Part shown: piece after piece, positions 15,850 to 24,376 of the stretch
Position numbering within the stretch: position 1 is the first letter of the stretch
Layout of the letters: each line of letters opens with the position of its first letter
Made by a program: the position numbers and the translations under genes
NCBI GenBank assembly: GCA_025992855.1
Contig: DAJPGB010000001.1
Location: 1,488,001-1,552,000, forward strand
From: Coriobacteriaceae bacterium
GTDB lineage: Bacteria > Actinomycetota > Coriobacteriia > Coriobacteriales > Coriobacteriaceae
Length of the DNA: 64,000 nt
Reading direction: 5' to 3'
The notes under the pieces: generated by a model
The model's database searches: none
Told to the model about the DNA's origin: nothing
The model's input: only the letters and a program-made list of their open reading frames with translations

Positions 15850-16212
15850 ATGCCCCAGGAAATCAAAATTGACGGCATCGGCATTTCGCCCGATGTTCTG
15901 ACCGCCATCGTCTCGCGCGCCGTGTCCGATGTCGAGGGCATCGCCTCCGTTGGCGTCAAGGACCTTGCCACCAACCTTGTCTCCATGATGCTCTCGTCCA
16001 AGGCCCCGGCTTCCGAGCCGGCGGTCGAGGCCGAGGTCGTCGGCGACAAGCTCGCACTCACCGTGCGTGTCGTGGTGTTCTTTGGCTATCCGTTCAAGAA
16101 ACTCGCCGAGGCCGTTCGCGCTGCCGTGGTCGCCGCCATCGATGCCCAGGTTGGCGTTGAGGTCGAGCGCGTTGACGTTTGCATCGACGGCCTCGTTTTC
16201 CCCAAGGAGTAA
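15850..16212 (+). CDS. Asp23/Gls24-family envelope stress protein
   Basis: 120 residues. The N-terminal ISPDVLTAIVSRAVSDVEGIASVGV is the Asp23 (DUF322) pattern, and the FFGYPFKKLAEAVRAAV segment with a VEVERVDVCIDGLVF end completes the domain. Members form membrane-associated scaffolds and respond to alkaline or cell-wall stress. TAGGAGG stands four bases before ATG 15850. The place between efp and nusB is the normal one in Gram-positives. Confidence 0.9.
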   Translation: MPQEIKIDGIGISPDVLTAIVSRAVSDVEGIASVGVKDLATNLVSMMLSSKAPASEPAVEAEVVGDKLALTVRVVVFFGYPFKKLAEAVRAAVVAAIDAQVGVEVERVDVCIDGLVFPKE

Positions 16213-16215
16213 CCT

Positions 16216-16800
16216 TTGAGCCTTAAGGTTTATCGCGGGCGTACGCTTGCCCGCAGTCAGGCGCTGCAGCTGCTGTTCCAGGCCGAGGCCACGGACAGCC
16301 CGCTCGAGCGCGTCCTCGAGGGTGATTTCCTGATCTCGAAGGGTCCCCTCGATCCCTATGCTCTGGAGCTGTGCCGAGGTGCCTACGAGCATATCGACCG
16401 CATCGACTGTGCTCTGCGCTCCGTTGCCAAGAACTGGGATCTTATGCGCATGCCCGGCGCCGACCGCAACCTGCTGCGTATCGCCGTTTACGAGATGCGT
16501 TTCCTCACCGACGAGGAGGTCTCGGACGCCATCGTGATCAACGAGGCCGTTGAGCTTGCCAAGGCCTATGGCACCGACCAGTCCGCGTCGTTCGTCAACG
16601 GCGTGCTGGGTAAGATCGCTCGCAGCGAGGAGCTGCCGGGCGAGGACCTATACCAGGAGCTGCTGGCCGAGGATCGCGCTCGCGAGGAGGCACAGGCTGC
16701 CGAGGCTGCCGCAAAGGTTGCGGTTGCTCAGGCCGAGGCCGGCGTTCTCGACGAGGACGCTGAGGTCGCCGAGGCCGAGACCGGTACCGTCGAGGAGTAG
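16216..16800 (+). CDS. nusB: Transcription antitermination factor NusB
   Basis: 194 residues. The NusB fold covers about residues 8-140 (RGRTLARSQALQLLFQAEA at the start, NLLRIAVYEMRFL and AIVINEAVELAKAYGTDQSASFVNGVLGKI in the core). It binds boxA RNA with NusE for rRNA antitermination. An Ala/Glu-rich acidic tail of about 45 residues is extra compared with E. coli NusB. The probable start is TTG 16216, with AAGGAG seven bases upstream overlapping the previous stop. Two bases separate it from xseB. Confidence 0.93.
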   Translation: MSLKVYRGRTLARSQALQLLFQAEATDSPLERVLEGDFLISKGPLDPYALELCRGAYEHIDRIDCALRSVAKNWDLMRMPGADRNLLRIAVYEMRFLTDEEVSDAIVINEAVELAKAYGTDQSASFVNGVLGKIARSEELPGEDLYQELLAEDRAREEAQAAEAAAKVAVAQAEAGVLDEDAEVAEAETGTVEE

Positions 16801-16802
16801 CC

Positions 16803-17042
16803 ATGCCAGAGGGTTCCGTCCGCAACTTCGACGAGATTTCGGACCGCTTGGACCAGATCATAGCTACCGTTCGCTCTAAGGATACGTCCTTGGAGCGTTC
16901 GCTCGATCTGTTTGACGAGGCGATTGAGCTGGGCTCCCGTGCGGTCGACATGGTCGACAAGTTTGAGCTGACGCCGCGTGAGGCCGACAAGCTCGAGCAG
17001 GAATACGATGAGGATGCGGCAAACGAATCCCAGGATAGCTAG
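16803..17042 (+). CDS. xseB: Exodeoxyribonuclease VII small subunit
   Basis: 79 residues: FDEISDRLDQIIATVRSKD, SLERSLDLFDEAIELGSRA and the C-terminal helix are the XseB pattern. It forms a complex with XseA to degrade single-stranded DNA. xseA normally adjoins; it is not in this window, so the large subunit must be elsewhere in the genome. Immediately downstream of nusB. Confidence 0.9.
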   Translation: MPEGSVRNFDEISDRLDQIIATVRSKDTSLERSLDLFDEAIELGSRAVDMVDKFELTPREADKLEQEYDEDAANESQDS

Positions 17043-17077
17043 GCCGCATCTCCGGATACGAATGGTTGATGGCATTC

Positions 17078-17881
17078 ATGAAACGCGTGCGTCTTGATGA
17101 CGAACTGATTTCACAGGGCATCTGCGCCGATCGCGCGGATGCCCTTCGCACTCTTATGGCTGGCTTGGTCTCGAGTGGCGGCGAGCGCTTGACTTCGCCG
17201 GGCCTTAAGGTGACCCCGGGCCTGCCGTTGCACGTGAAGGGGCGCATTCCCTATGTTGGCCGCGGCGGTCTTAAGCTCGAAGGCGCGCTTGATACGTTTG
17301 GTATCAATCCGACGGGCCTTGCCTGTCTGGATGTGGGCTGCTCTACCGGCGGCTTTACCGATTGCCTGCTCAAGCGCGGAGCTGCGACCGTTGTCTCGGT
17401 GGACGTTGGTCGCGCCCAGTTCGATTGGTCGTTACGTCAGGACGATCGCGTGACGCTGCATGAGCGCACAAACGTGACGCAGCTGCCTGAGCTTGGCTAT
17501 GCCGGCGCCATCGACCTGGCTGTGTGTGATGTCTCGTTTACCAGCATCGCGAACATTATCGATGCGGTGCTGGCGTGCCTGGCGCCTACGGGTGCATTCT
17601 GCACGCTTGTAAAGCCGCAGTTTGAGGCTCCGGCGGCGCTGGTGGGTGAGGGCGGCATTGTGACCGATCCCGCCGTGCGCCGCGATACACTCGTTGCGGC
17701 AGTTGAACTCTTTGCTGCCAAGGGGCTGTTCCCGGTCGATGTGTGCGTGTCGCCCATTCATGGTGCCAAGGGAAACGTTGAGTTTTTCCTGTACGGCACG
17801 AGATTTGACCCCGGCGACCGCACGCAAGACGAGCTGCAATTCCAGGTATCGGTTTTGAGCGAGAAAGCTGCAACGCTATGA
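17078..17881 (+). CDS. tlyA: TlyA-family rRNA 2'-O-methyltransferase
   Basis: 267 residues. The N-terminal S4 RNA-binding domain (KRVRLDDELISQGICADRAD and following, residues 1-60) precedes an FtsJ-type methyltransferase core starting YVGRGGLKLEGAL with the SAM loop LDVGCSTGGFTDCLL; the catalytic Lys-Asp-Lys region includes DVSFTSI and LVKPQFEA. TlyA methylates 16S and 23S rRNA riboses, and in mycobacteria it underlies capreomycin sensitivity. Starts at TTG 17066, ATG 17069 and ATG 17078 are in frame; 17078 gives the typical MKRVRLD beginning, though no good RBS decides it. Its end overlaps nadK by 4 bases. Confidence 0.92.
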   Translation: MKRVRLDDELISQGICADRADALRTLMAGLVSSGGERLTSPGLKVTPGLPLHVKGRIPYVGRGGLKLEGALDTFGINPTGLACLDVGCSTGGFTDCLLKRGAATVVSVDVGRAQFDWSLRQDDRVTLHERTNVTQLPELGYAGAIDLAVCDVSFTSIANIIDAVLACLAPTGAFCTLVKPQFEAPAALVGEGGIVTDPAVRRDTLVAAVELFAAKGLFPVDVCVSPIHGAKGNVEFFLYGTRFDPGDRTQDELQFQVSVLSEKAATL

Positions 17882-18738
17882 AGGTCTTTCTGGTTCCCAA
17901 TTACTACAAGCAAGAGGCGGTTGAGAGCGGCCTGATGCTCGAGCTTTGGCTGACGCGCCAGGGCTATGAGGTCGCATGGGCTGCCGACCAGCGATCGAAG
18001 ATTCAAAGCACGCCTGATATTGACGGCTCCGATCTGGTCATTACGCTCGGCGGCGACGGTACGTTGCTGCGCGCTGCCCGCATCCTCAACCATCGCGAGA
18101 TTCCTATCCTCGGTCTTTCCTATGGTCACCTGGGCTTTTTAACTGCTGCGAGCCCCGAGGAGCGCGACATTCTGCAGGTCGTGAGCGACGCCCTTTCCGG
18201 CGAGCTGCACGTGAGCCGTCGCGCCACCATCGCCGCGGATATCGTGTCCGTGCGCGACGATGGCACGAAGGATGTCGTGCGCACGTTCGCCCTCAACGAC
18301 ATGGCGCTCACGCGCGGCCCCCTGTCCGATATGGTTGAGTTCGACATCACGGTGTCGGGCCACCATATCGATCGACTGCGTGGCGACGGCGTGGTCGTGT
18401 CCACGGCGACTGGTTCTACGGGGTACGCGCTCAGTGCAGGTGGCCCCATTGTGAGCCCCGACTATACGGGTATGGTCTGCGTACCCATTGCGCCGCACAC
18501 CATTCAGGCCCGTGCCTTCTTGACTTCGCCGAGTGATGTCGTCGAAATCTTTATGTCCGATGATCGCCCGAGCGTTCCGGCGATCGCTATCGATGGACAG
18601 TTTATTACCTGCGACGGCACGGTCGAGAGCGTGGCCGTGCGCCGAGGCCCCGGCGATGTGCTGCTGCTCGACTACGGCCCCGAGAGTTTTTACAACTCGG
18701 TGAGCCGCGTATTCTACGGAGTGCGTCATGATCGATGA
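17878..18738 (+). CDS. nadK: NAD kinase
   Basis: 286 residues. The hallmark GGDGT motif is seen in TLGGDGTLLRAAR, NDMALTR binds substrate, and the STATGSTGYALSAGGPI loop is the glycine-rich family motif. It phosphorylates NAD to NADP. ATGA overlap with tlyA and an 11-base overlap with recN give a coupled tlyA-nadK-recN unit, as in many Gram-positives. Confidence 0.97.
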   Translation: MKVFLVPNYYKQEAVESGLMLELWLTRQGYEVAWAADQRSKIQSTPDIDGSDLVITLGGDGTLLRAARILNHREIPILGLSYGHLGFLTAASPEERDILQVVSDALSGELHVSRRATIAADIVSVRDDGTKDVVRTFALNDMALTRGPLSDMVEFDITVSGHHIDRLRGDGVVVSTATGSTGYALSAGGPIVSPDYTGMVCVPIAPHTIQARAFLTSPSDVVEIFMSDDRPSVPAIAIDGQFITCDGTVESVAVRRGPGDVLLLDYGPESFYNSVSRVFYGVRHDR

Positions 18739-20356
18739 GCTGCAGGTTTCCAACATTGCACTCATTCGCGAGGCGACGTTGGTTCCGAGCGCGGGCCTAA
18801 CGGTTCTGACTGGAGAAACCGGCGCCGGTAAGACCGCGCTGCTCTCGGCCCTCAAGCTTATTTTGGGCGAGCGTGCGGATTCTTCGACGGTGCGCGAGGG
18901 CGAGGCGCTTGCTAGCGTTGAGGCGCGGCTGTTCGACGGTCCACACGACACGGAGGGTTTCACGGTCCAGCGTAGCCTTTCTGCCGAGGGCCGCAGCCGC
19001 GTGAAGATTGACGGCCGCATCGCCAGCGTGCGCGAGCTTTCGGAGCGCGTTGGCGTGATGATGGATCTGTGCGGCCAGCACGAGCACCAGCGCTTGCTCG
19101 ATCCGGCGCATCACGTTGCGATGGTCGATGCGTGGGCGGGACGTTCTGCGCTCGAGGCGCTCGAGCACTACCGTGCTTGCTTTAAAGCCTCGCGCGCGGC
19201 TGCCAAGGAGGTTCGTCGCGTCGAGGAGGCCTCGCGTGCGCAGGGGAGTCGTGTCGAGGAGGCGCGCTTCGCCCTGGAGCGCATTGCCGAGGTCGACCCC
19301 AGGCCGGGCGAGTATGAGGAACTCGAGGAACTGCTGCCGCGCTCCGAACATGCCGAGGTACTGGTTGCCACTGCTAGCGATGCCCATGCATCGCTTGTCG
19401 CCGAAGGGGGAGCGCTCGATGCCGTGAACAACGCCGTGGCAGAGCTTTCCCGTATGGCTACCGTCGATCGCAAACTGGGCGACATTGCCGATGCGCTTTC
19501 GGATGCCTGTATCTCCCTTGAGGATTGCGCGAACGAGCTTCGTGCCTATCGCGATGGGGTCGCCTTCGACCCGCGCGAGCTCGCCCGCATGCGTGAGCGG
19601 TATTCCGACCTCAAGGGGCTGTTGCGTCAGTGGGGCCCCACCATGGACGATGTTTTTGCCATGCGCGATCGCTCGCAAGAGCTGCTGTCCCTGGTCGATG
19701 ATGGCGATGAACAGATCAAAAAGGCGCGTGAGGCACTCGGGAGCGCCGAGCGCGAGTTGTTTGCCGCTGCCAAGGCACTTAAGCGCGCTCGCAATACGGC
19801 GGCCCCGCGCTTCTGCCACGAGGTTGGCCGCCAGATGGCGCGCTTGGAGATGGGTAGTGCCGAGCTCGTCTGGGAGTCGCGCGATCTTCCCCGTGCTGAG
19901 TGGACGCCCGTTGGTCCTTCGAGCTACGAGCTGCTATACCGCAGCGGTGCCGGTTTGACGCCGCGCCCCCTGCGTCGAATTGCGTCGGGCGGCGAGCTCA
20001 GCCGCGTCATGCTGGCAAGCAAGGTTGTCCTCGGTAACGCGGACGGTGTCGATACGCTGGTGTTTGACGAGGTCGATGCTGGTGTCGGTGGCTCCACGGC
20101 GCGTGCGCTCGCGGGCGTGCTGGCAAATCTCGCCGCTACGCATCAGGTGATTGTCGTAACCCACTTGGCGCAGGTCGCCGTCATGGCTGACAAGCATTAT
20201 GTTGTCAGCAAGGAACCGGGCGATGTTCCCCAGACGCATTTGGACGAGGTAACCGGCGAAGCGCGTACCGCCGAGATCGCCCGCATGTTGAGCGGCGATC
20301 AATCGGAGGCAAGCTTGGCCCACGCAAAGCAGATGCTCAAAGAAGCTCGAGGTTAG
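18728..20356 (+). CDS. recN: DNA repair protein RecN (SMC-like)
   Basis: 542 residues. Walker A LTGETGAGKTALLSAL near residue 32, the CGQHEHQRLLDPAHH motif, a central coiled coil (about 160-360), then the ABC signature ASGGELSRVMLASK and Walker B DTLVFDEVDAGVGG before TTHQVIVVTHLAQVA-like sequence. It handles double-strand-break ends during recombination repair. A hairpin follows that could end transcription from both sides. Confidence 0.97.
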   Translation: MIDELQVSNIALIREATLVPSAGLTVLTGETGAGKTALLSALKLILGERADSSTVREGEALASVEARLFDGPHDTEGFTVQRSLSAEGRSRVKIDGRIASVRELSERVGVMMDLCGQHEHQRLLDPAHHVAMVDAWAGRSALEALEHYRACFKASRAAAKEVRRVEEASRAQGSRVEEARFALERIAEVDPRPGEYEELEELLPRSEHAEVLVATASDAHASLVAEGGALDAVNNAVAELSRMATVDRKLGDIADALSDACISLEDCANELRAYRDGVAFDPRELARMRERYSDLKGLLRQWGPTMDDVFAMRDRSQELLSLVDDGDEQIKKAREALGSAERELFAAAKALKRARNTAAPRFCHEVGRQMARLEMGSAELVWESRDLPRAEWTPVGPSSYELLYRSGAGLTPRPLRRIASGGELSRVMLASKVVLGNADGVDTLVFDEVDAGVGGSTARALAGVLANLAATHQVIVVTHLAQVAVMADKHYVVSKEPGDVPQTHLDEVTGEARTAEIARMLSGDQSEASLAHAKQMLKEARG

Positions 20357-20375
20357 GTCGTATCAGCGGTGTTGA

Positions 20376-20406
20376 TGGGACAAAATAGACTGAAATTTTT
20401 GTCCCA
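20376..20406. terminator. Hairpin between convergent recN and RpiR genes
   Basis: TGGGACAAA (20376-20384) pairs with TTTGTCCCA (20398-20406). The A-rich and T-rich loop sides (AAAAT, ATTTTT) suit a terminator working in both directions. Confidence 0.55.
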
Positions 20407-20415
20407 CTACGCGTT

Positions 20416-21273
20416 TTACTCAACGACCTTATCCGGCTGGATGAGCTCCTCGTAGTAGCTGATATGTTCGCGAGCGTCTTCAATCTCGGGCAGCAGGAAG
20501 TTGTAGATGACTTCGATGATCATCGTGGCACTGATCTTAGAGAACGCAAAGTCGCCTGTCGTCAGCAGCGCTTCGTGGTTGACGGTATTAAAAGTGTAGT
20601 CTGCCAGACGCGCGAGCGGGGATTTGCTGTCGCTGCTGATGACGACTACGGTTGCGCCGCAGTTGCGAGCCGCTTTTGCCATGCGATTCAGTCGGCGCGA
20701 TTTGCCGGAGTTTGAGATTAGCACGATGACGTCACCCGGGCGCAACGTGAGCGCAAAGCCGATTGATGTCTCGCTAATGGTGCTCGCCATGCAGCGCAGG
20801 CCCAGCTGCGAAAACTTAAACGTCGCATCGAGCGCGACCGCGTTCGTATTGCCCACAGCTGCAAACTCAATAACCCCTGCATGCTTAAGGGCATGCACAA
20901 CAGCCGCCAGCGTATCGTGGTCGATCCCGTCGATGGTCGCATTAAGCTCGCTCACCTTGGCAGCCAGGATGTTCTTAAGGCTCTGCTCCATGTTGTCGAG
21001 CGATACCTCGTCGGTCAGGCCCTCGTTGCGCTGACTCTCCAAGTCGCGCGCCAACGAAAACTGAAAGCTGCGGAAGCTGCCAAAGCCAAGCTTGCGGCAG
21101 AAGCGCGAAACGGTCGCCTCGGACGTGGCGGCGGCGCGCGAGAGCTGAGCCGCCGTGAGGCGTGGCGCCTCGGACTGGTGCTCCAATATATAGTCGACAA
21201 TGCGCTGCTCGGACTCGCTGTATCCCTGATGGGTACTAATGAGGGAAAGTGCGCTCTTGCTACTATCGGTCAT
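20416..21273 (-). CDS. RpiR/MurR-family transcriptional regulator with SIS domain
   Basis: 285 residues. The N-terminal helix-turn-helix (about 15-75) contains AAQLSRAAATSEATVSRFCRKLGF in two helices; the C-terminal SIS sugar-phosphate domain (about 110-260) has FAAVGNTNAVALD and VIVLISNSGKSRRL, the Ser/Thr phosphosugar loop. Such proteins control sugar catabolic genes in response to phosphosugars. The start is set at 21273, where AGGAG stands seven bases upstream; an in-frame ATG at 21321 is preceded by no site. It diverges from the fructose PTS gene, so it is the likely local regulator. Confidence 0.88.
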   Translation of the reverse strand: MTDSSKSALSLISTHQGYSESEQRIVDYILEHQSEAPRLTAAQLSRAAATSEATVSRFCRKLGFGSFRSFQFSLARDLESQRNEGLTDEVSLDNMEQSLKNILAAKVSELNATIDGIDHDTLAAVVHALKHAGVIEFAAVGNTNAVALDATFKFSQLGLRCMASTISETSIGFALTLRPGDVIVLISNSGKSRRLNRMAKAARNCGATVVVISSDSKSPLARLADYTFNTVNHEALLTTGDFAFSKISATMIIEVIYNFLLPEIEDAREHISYYEELIQPDKVVE

Positions 21274-21354
21274 GGATGGCTCCTGGTTGGCATGAAAATC
21301 GGACTCGTTTTGTAATGTCATAGTATAGGGGGATTTTCAATTACAAGATACACC

Positions 21355-21398
21355 TTGCCGTTTCAAGTGTTGATGGTAAACTTTCACTTACCGTTTAC
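21355..21398 (+). promoter_or_regulatory. Candidate PTS promoter and operator
   Basis: -35 TTGCCG (21355-21360) and -10 TAAACT (21377-21382) are spaced 16 bases. The -10 overlaps an inverted repeat with arms GTAAAC (21376-21381) and GTTTAC (21393-21398), placed as a repressor site would be. The RpiR protein encoded next door is the obvious candidate binder. Confidence 0.4.
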
Positions 21399-21545
21399 GG
21401 TTATGAAAGAACCTTTCACCGGAGAATTGCGCCTTGTCTCTTCTCACGCGGACGGTAGGTTGGTATCTTTCAGTTGTGGAAAAGCGCGCAAGGACGCGCG
21501 TGTAGGGGAGCGCCTGCGGGCGCAAAACTTAAAAAGGAGGGACAC

Positions 21546-23555
21546 ATGGCTAAGTTTGACATCATCGCCGCCACCGGTTGCCCGACCGGCATTGCGCACA
21601 CCTTCATGGCGAAGGAGGCGCTGGAGAAGGCAGCTGCCGAGCGAGGTCTGACTATTAAGGTCGAGACCCATGGCCAGGTCGGTGTCGAGAACGAACTCAC
21701 CAAGAGCGAGATCGCTGGTGCCAAGGCCGTCGTCGTCGCGGCCGATAAGGATGTCCAGGCGGAGCGTTTCGCCGGCAAGCGCATGGTTTCCGTTGGTGTT
21801 TCCAAAGCCCTGTCCGTCGAGGCCGCCGGTAAGCTGATCGACCGCGCGCTCGCCGCCAAGGGTGACGACTCGGTTGCGGCTGCTGCCGATGTCGAGGATG
21901 AGGTCGAGGAGAAGGAGTCCATCGGCCACATCATCTACAAGCACCTCATGAACGGCGTCAGCCACATGCTGGTCTTCGTCGTCGCTGGTGGTGTCCTGAC
22001 CGCCGTCTCGTTCCTGTGGGGCATCACGTCCTTCGATTCGACGGCGTCTGACTACAACAGCTTTGCCGCTATGCTCAAGATCATCGGCGGCATCGCCATG
22101 AACCTCATGGTTCCCGTGCTTTCCGCCTACATCGCCGAGTCCATCGGCAAGCGCCCGGCGCTCGTCCCCGGTTTTGTTGCCGGTATGATCGCCATCCAGG
22201 GCCTGCCCGTTAACGCCGAGACCGGCATGATCGACGCCGGCGGCGCCGGCGTGGGCTTCGGCTTCCTGGGCGGCATCGTCGGCGGTTTCCTCGCTGGCTA
22301 TGTCATCTTGCTGCTCGAGAAGGTCTTCTCCAAGCTGCCCAAGAATCTGGACGGCCTCAAGGCTATCTTCCTGTACCCGCTGTTCTCGACTGCTATCGTC
22401 GGCCTGGTCATGCTCGGCATCTCCGGCCCCATGGCTGCCATCAACACCGCCATGATGGACTTCCTCAAGGGTCTGTCTGCCTCTGGCGCCATTGTTCTGG
22501 GCCTTGCCATCGGCTGCATGTGCGCCGTTGACATGGGCGGCCCGGTCAACAAGGCTGCTTACGTCACCGGTACCGCTATGCTCACCGAGGCCCTGGCCGC
22601 CGGTGTCGGCACCGACACCTACAACTTCGGCACCAACTTCATGGCTGCCGTCTCCGCAGCTTGCATCGTTCCGCCGCTGATCACCACCTTCGCCGTCGTT
22701 GTCGGCAAGAAGTACTTCAGCCAGGAGGATCACGACGCCGGTATCGTCAACCTCATCCTTGGTTGCACCCACATCACCGAGGGCGCCATTCCGTTCATGA
22801 CCAAGAACATCTGGCCCGTCATGCCCATCATGATGCTCGGTTCCTCTATCGCCTCGATCCTGACCATTATGTTCAACGTTCACGATCCGGCGCCTCATGG
22901 TGGCTTCCTGGTCCTGCCCGTTGTCGAGAATGGTCCGCTGTGGGTCCTCGCGATCCTCATCGGCGCTGTGGTCGGTGGCATCCTGTTCGTGGCCTTCAAG
23001 AAGTACGACTTCGAGAAGAACCAGAAGGCAGCTCCCGCCGCCGCTGCTCAGCCGGTCGAGGCCCCCAAGGCCGCTGCCGTCGAGGCCCCCAAGGCCGAGG
23101 CTGCCGACTTCGTGAAGGTCGAGAACGTCTTTGTCGCCGAGGACTTCGCTTCTCGTGACGAGGCTCTGAGCTTTGTCTCCAACCAGGCCGTCAAGGCCGG
23201 TGTCGCGAGCGACGCCGATGCCGTGATGAACGCCTTCCTGGCCCGCGAGGCCGAGGGTACCACGGGCATGATGGAGGGCTTCGCCATTCCGCATGCCAAG
23301 TCCGATGCCATTACCGAGGCTGCCGTCATCGTCGTCAAGGACGAGTCCGGCGTGACCGGTTGGGATACCATGGACGGCGCTCCCGTTAACGTGACCATCG
23401 CTCTGCTCATCCCGGGTGCACAGGCTGGCACCACGCACCTCAAGATCCTTTCCAAGGTCGCCGAGGCGCTCATGGACGAGGACTTCCGTGCCACCGTCAA
23501 GGGTTCCACCGACGCCGTCGAGATCGCCAAGACGATCAACGCCCGCCTGGTCTAA
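21546..23555 (+). CDS. fruA: Fructose-family PTS permease, EIIB-EIIC-EIIA fusion
   Basis: 669 residues. The EIIB domain comes first (FDIIAATGCPTGIAHTFMA, phospho-Cys12), then a linker rich in Asp/Glu, EIIC with about eight membrane segments (about 140-490, including GGIVGGFLAGYVILLLEKVF and the substrate-loop ITEGAIPFM), an Ala/Pro-rich hinge and EIIA (about 520-669) with phospho-His583 in GFAIPHAKSDA. It takes up fructose or a related hexose as its 1-phosphate. B-C-A is one of the usual orders in this family. AAGGAGG five bases before ATG 21546. The genes for HPr, EI and two FruK-type kinases follow. Confidence 0.93.
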   Translation: MAKFDIIAATGCPTGIAHTFMAKEALEKAAAERGLTIKVETHGQVGVENELTKSEIAGAKAVVVAADKDVQAERFAGKRMVSVGVSKALSVEAAGKLIDRALAAKGDDSVAAAADVEDEVEEKESIGHIIYKHLMNGVSHMLVFVVAGGVLTAVSFLWGITSFDSTASDYNSFAAMLKIIGGIAMNLMVPVLSAYIAESIGKRPALVPGFVAGMIAIQGLPVNAETGMIDAGGAGVGFGFLGGIVGGFLAGYVILLLEKVFSKLPKNLDGLKAIFLYPLFSTAIVGLVMLGISGPMAAINTAMMDFLKGLSASGAIVLGLAIGCMCAVDMGGPVNKAAYVTGTAMLTEALAAGVGTDTYNFGTNFMAAVSAACIVPPLITTFAVVVGKKYFSQEDHDAGIVNLILGCTHITEGAIPFMTKNIWPVMPIMMLGSSIASILTIMFNVHDPAPHGGFLVLPVVENGPLWVLAILIGAVVGGILFVAFKKYDFEKNQKAAPAAAAQPVEAPKAAAVEAPKAEAADFVKVENVFVAEDFASRDEALSFVSNQAVKAGVASDADAVMNAFLAREAEGTTGMMEGFAIPHAKSDAITEAAVIVVKDESGVTGWDTMDGAPVNVTIALLIPGAQAGTTHLKILSKVAEALMDEDFRATVKGSTDAVEIAKTINARLV

Positions 23556-23591
23556 TTCCACGGTACGGGAATAACATCGCCCCCTGTATAT

Positions 23592-23626
23592 AAGGCGGAG
23601 TCCCTCTCCAGGGTCTCCGCCTTTTT
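23592..23626 (+). terminator. Rho-independent terminator after fruA
   Basis: AAGGCGGAG (23592-23600) pairs with CTCCGCCTT (23615-23623) with inner CCT/AGG pairing, followed by TTTTTC. Confidence 0.85.
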
Positions 23627-23710
23627 CGGTAACAGAGAACGCACCGGTTGATCCCATCAGCCAGAATTCCTTTCAGCCGACATTACTCTGGATCGACCGA
23701 GTTTCCGCAG

Positions 23711-23841
23711 CTTGCTCGCCGGGCGGGCGCGGGTTAAGTTTGTCGCGAGTTCCGCATGCAAAGGAAAGCACTTAATGTGCTTTCCGTCTTGCGCAGGACT
23801 GTAGAGCAGCAAACTTAACCCGCGCCCGCCCGGCGAGCAAG
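23711..23841. repeat. Long inverted-repeat element with conserved core, copy 1
   Basis: Perfect 32-nt arms at 23711-23742 and 23810-23841 enclose a 67-nt core (23743-23809). The core holds a nested hairpin GGAAAGCAC-TTAAT-GTGCTTTCC (23763-23785) flanked by TCGCGAGTTCCGCA and CAGGACTGT. Copy 2 lies at 63129-63249 in inverted orientation. It occupies most of the gene-free stretch between fruA and ptsH; the rest (23627-23710, 23842-23979) shows only AT-richer sequence ahead of ptsH. No T-run and no coding potential. Confidence 0.85.
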
Positions 23842-23979
23842 CGGACGACAAACACATCTGTCCAATAATTCGTCTGAAACATAATGAAAAACCGTTTGAT
23901 GTGAGTTAATATAAACAACGTCGTGAATCTGACTCCTGCCACATGCATGACAGGGGTTAAACACAAAAAGGAGTCAATT

Positions 23980-24243
23980 ATGGTTTCTGAGAAGGCTACC
24001 CTCGTTAATCCTCAGGGTCTGCACATGCGTCCGGCTGGTCTGTTCGCCTCCACCATGGGCAAGTACGCCTGTGACGTGACGGTCGTCACCCCCGAGAAGG
24101 AGGTCAACGGCAAGTCCCCGATGGCCCTCATGGCTGCTGGTATCCCCTGCGGTACTGAGGTCGAGGTCAAGTGCGACGGCGCCGACGAGGCCGAGGCTCT
24201 GGCTGCTGCCATCGAGCTCATCAAGAGCGGTCTTGGCGAGTAG
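23980..24243 (+). CDS. ptsH: Phosphocarrier protein HPr
   Basis: 87 residues. PQGLHMRPAG holds the phospho-acceptor His15, and GKSPMALM holds Ser46, the site HPr kinase uses in Firmicutes. HPr passes phosphate from EI to EIIA. AAAAAGGAG lies eight bases before ATG 23980. Very strong third-position C/G bias suggests high expression. It lies between fruA and ptsI; a hairpin separates it from ptsI. Confidence 0.97.
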   Translation: MVSEKATLVNPQGLHMRPAGLFASTMGKYACDVTVVTPEKEVNGKSPMALMAAGIPCGTEVEVKCDGADEAEALAAAIELIKSGLGE

Positions 24244-24288
24244 AACTCAAACGGGTCGCATGTTGAACAACTAAGTTCATATTTGGGG

Positions 24289-24325
24289 GCGCAGTGACCT
24301 GTTGTAAGGTAGCTGCGCTCTTTTG
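24289..24325 (+). terminator. Terminator or attenuator between ptsH and ptsI
   Basis: GCGCAG (24289-24294) pairs with CTGCGC (24313-24318), with inner ACCT/AGGT pairs, then TCTTTTG. It would let ptsH be made in excess of ptsI. Confidence 0.65.
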
Positions 24326-24376
24326 TCATGGATATGGCAAAACGCTTTATCACATGACACGGAGAGAGGAATGGGA

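Noticed and set aside
21444..23657. A 737-codon open frame antisense to fruA, and a similar one at 24350-26134 antisense to ptsI
   Set aside because: Same codon-bias artefact; the sense genes have complete motif sets and ribosome sites.
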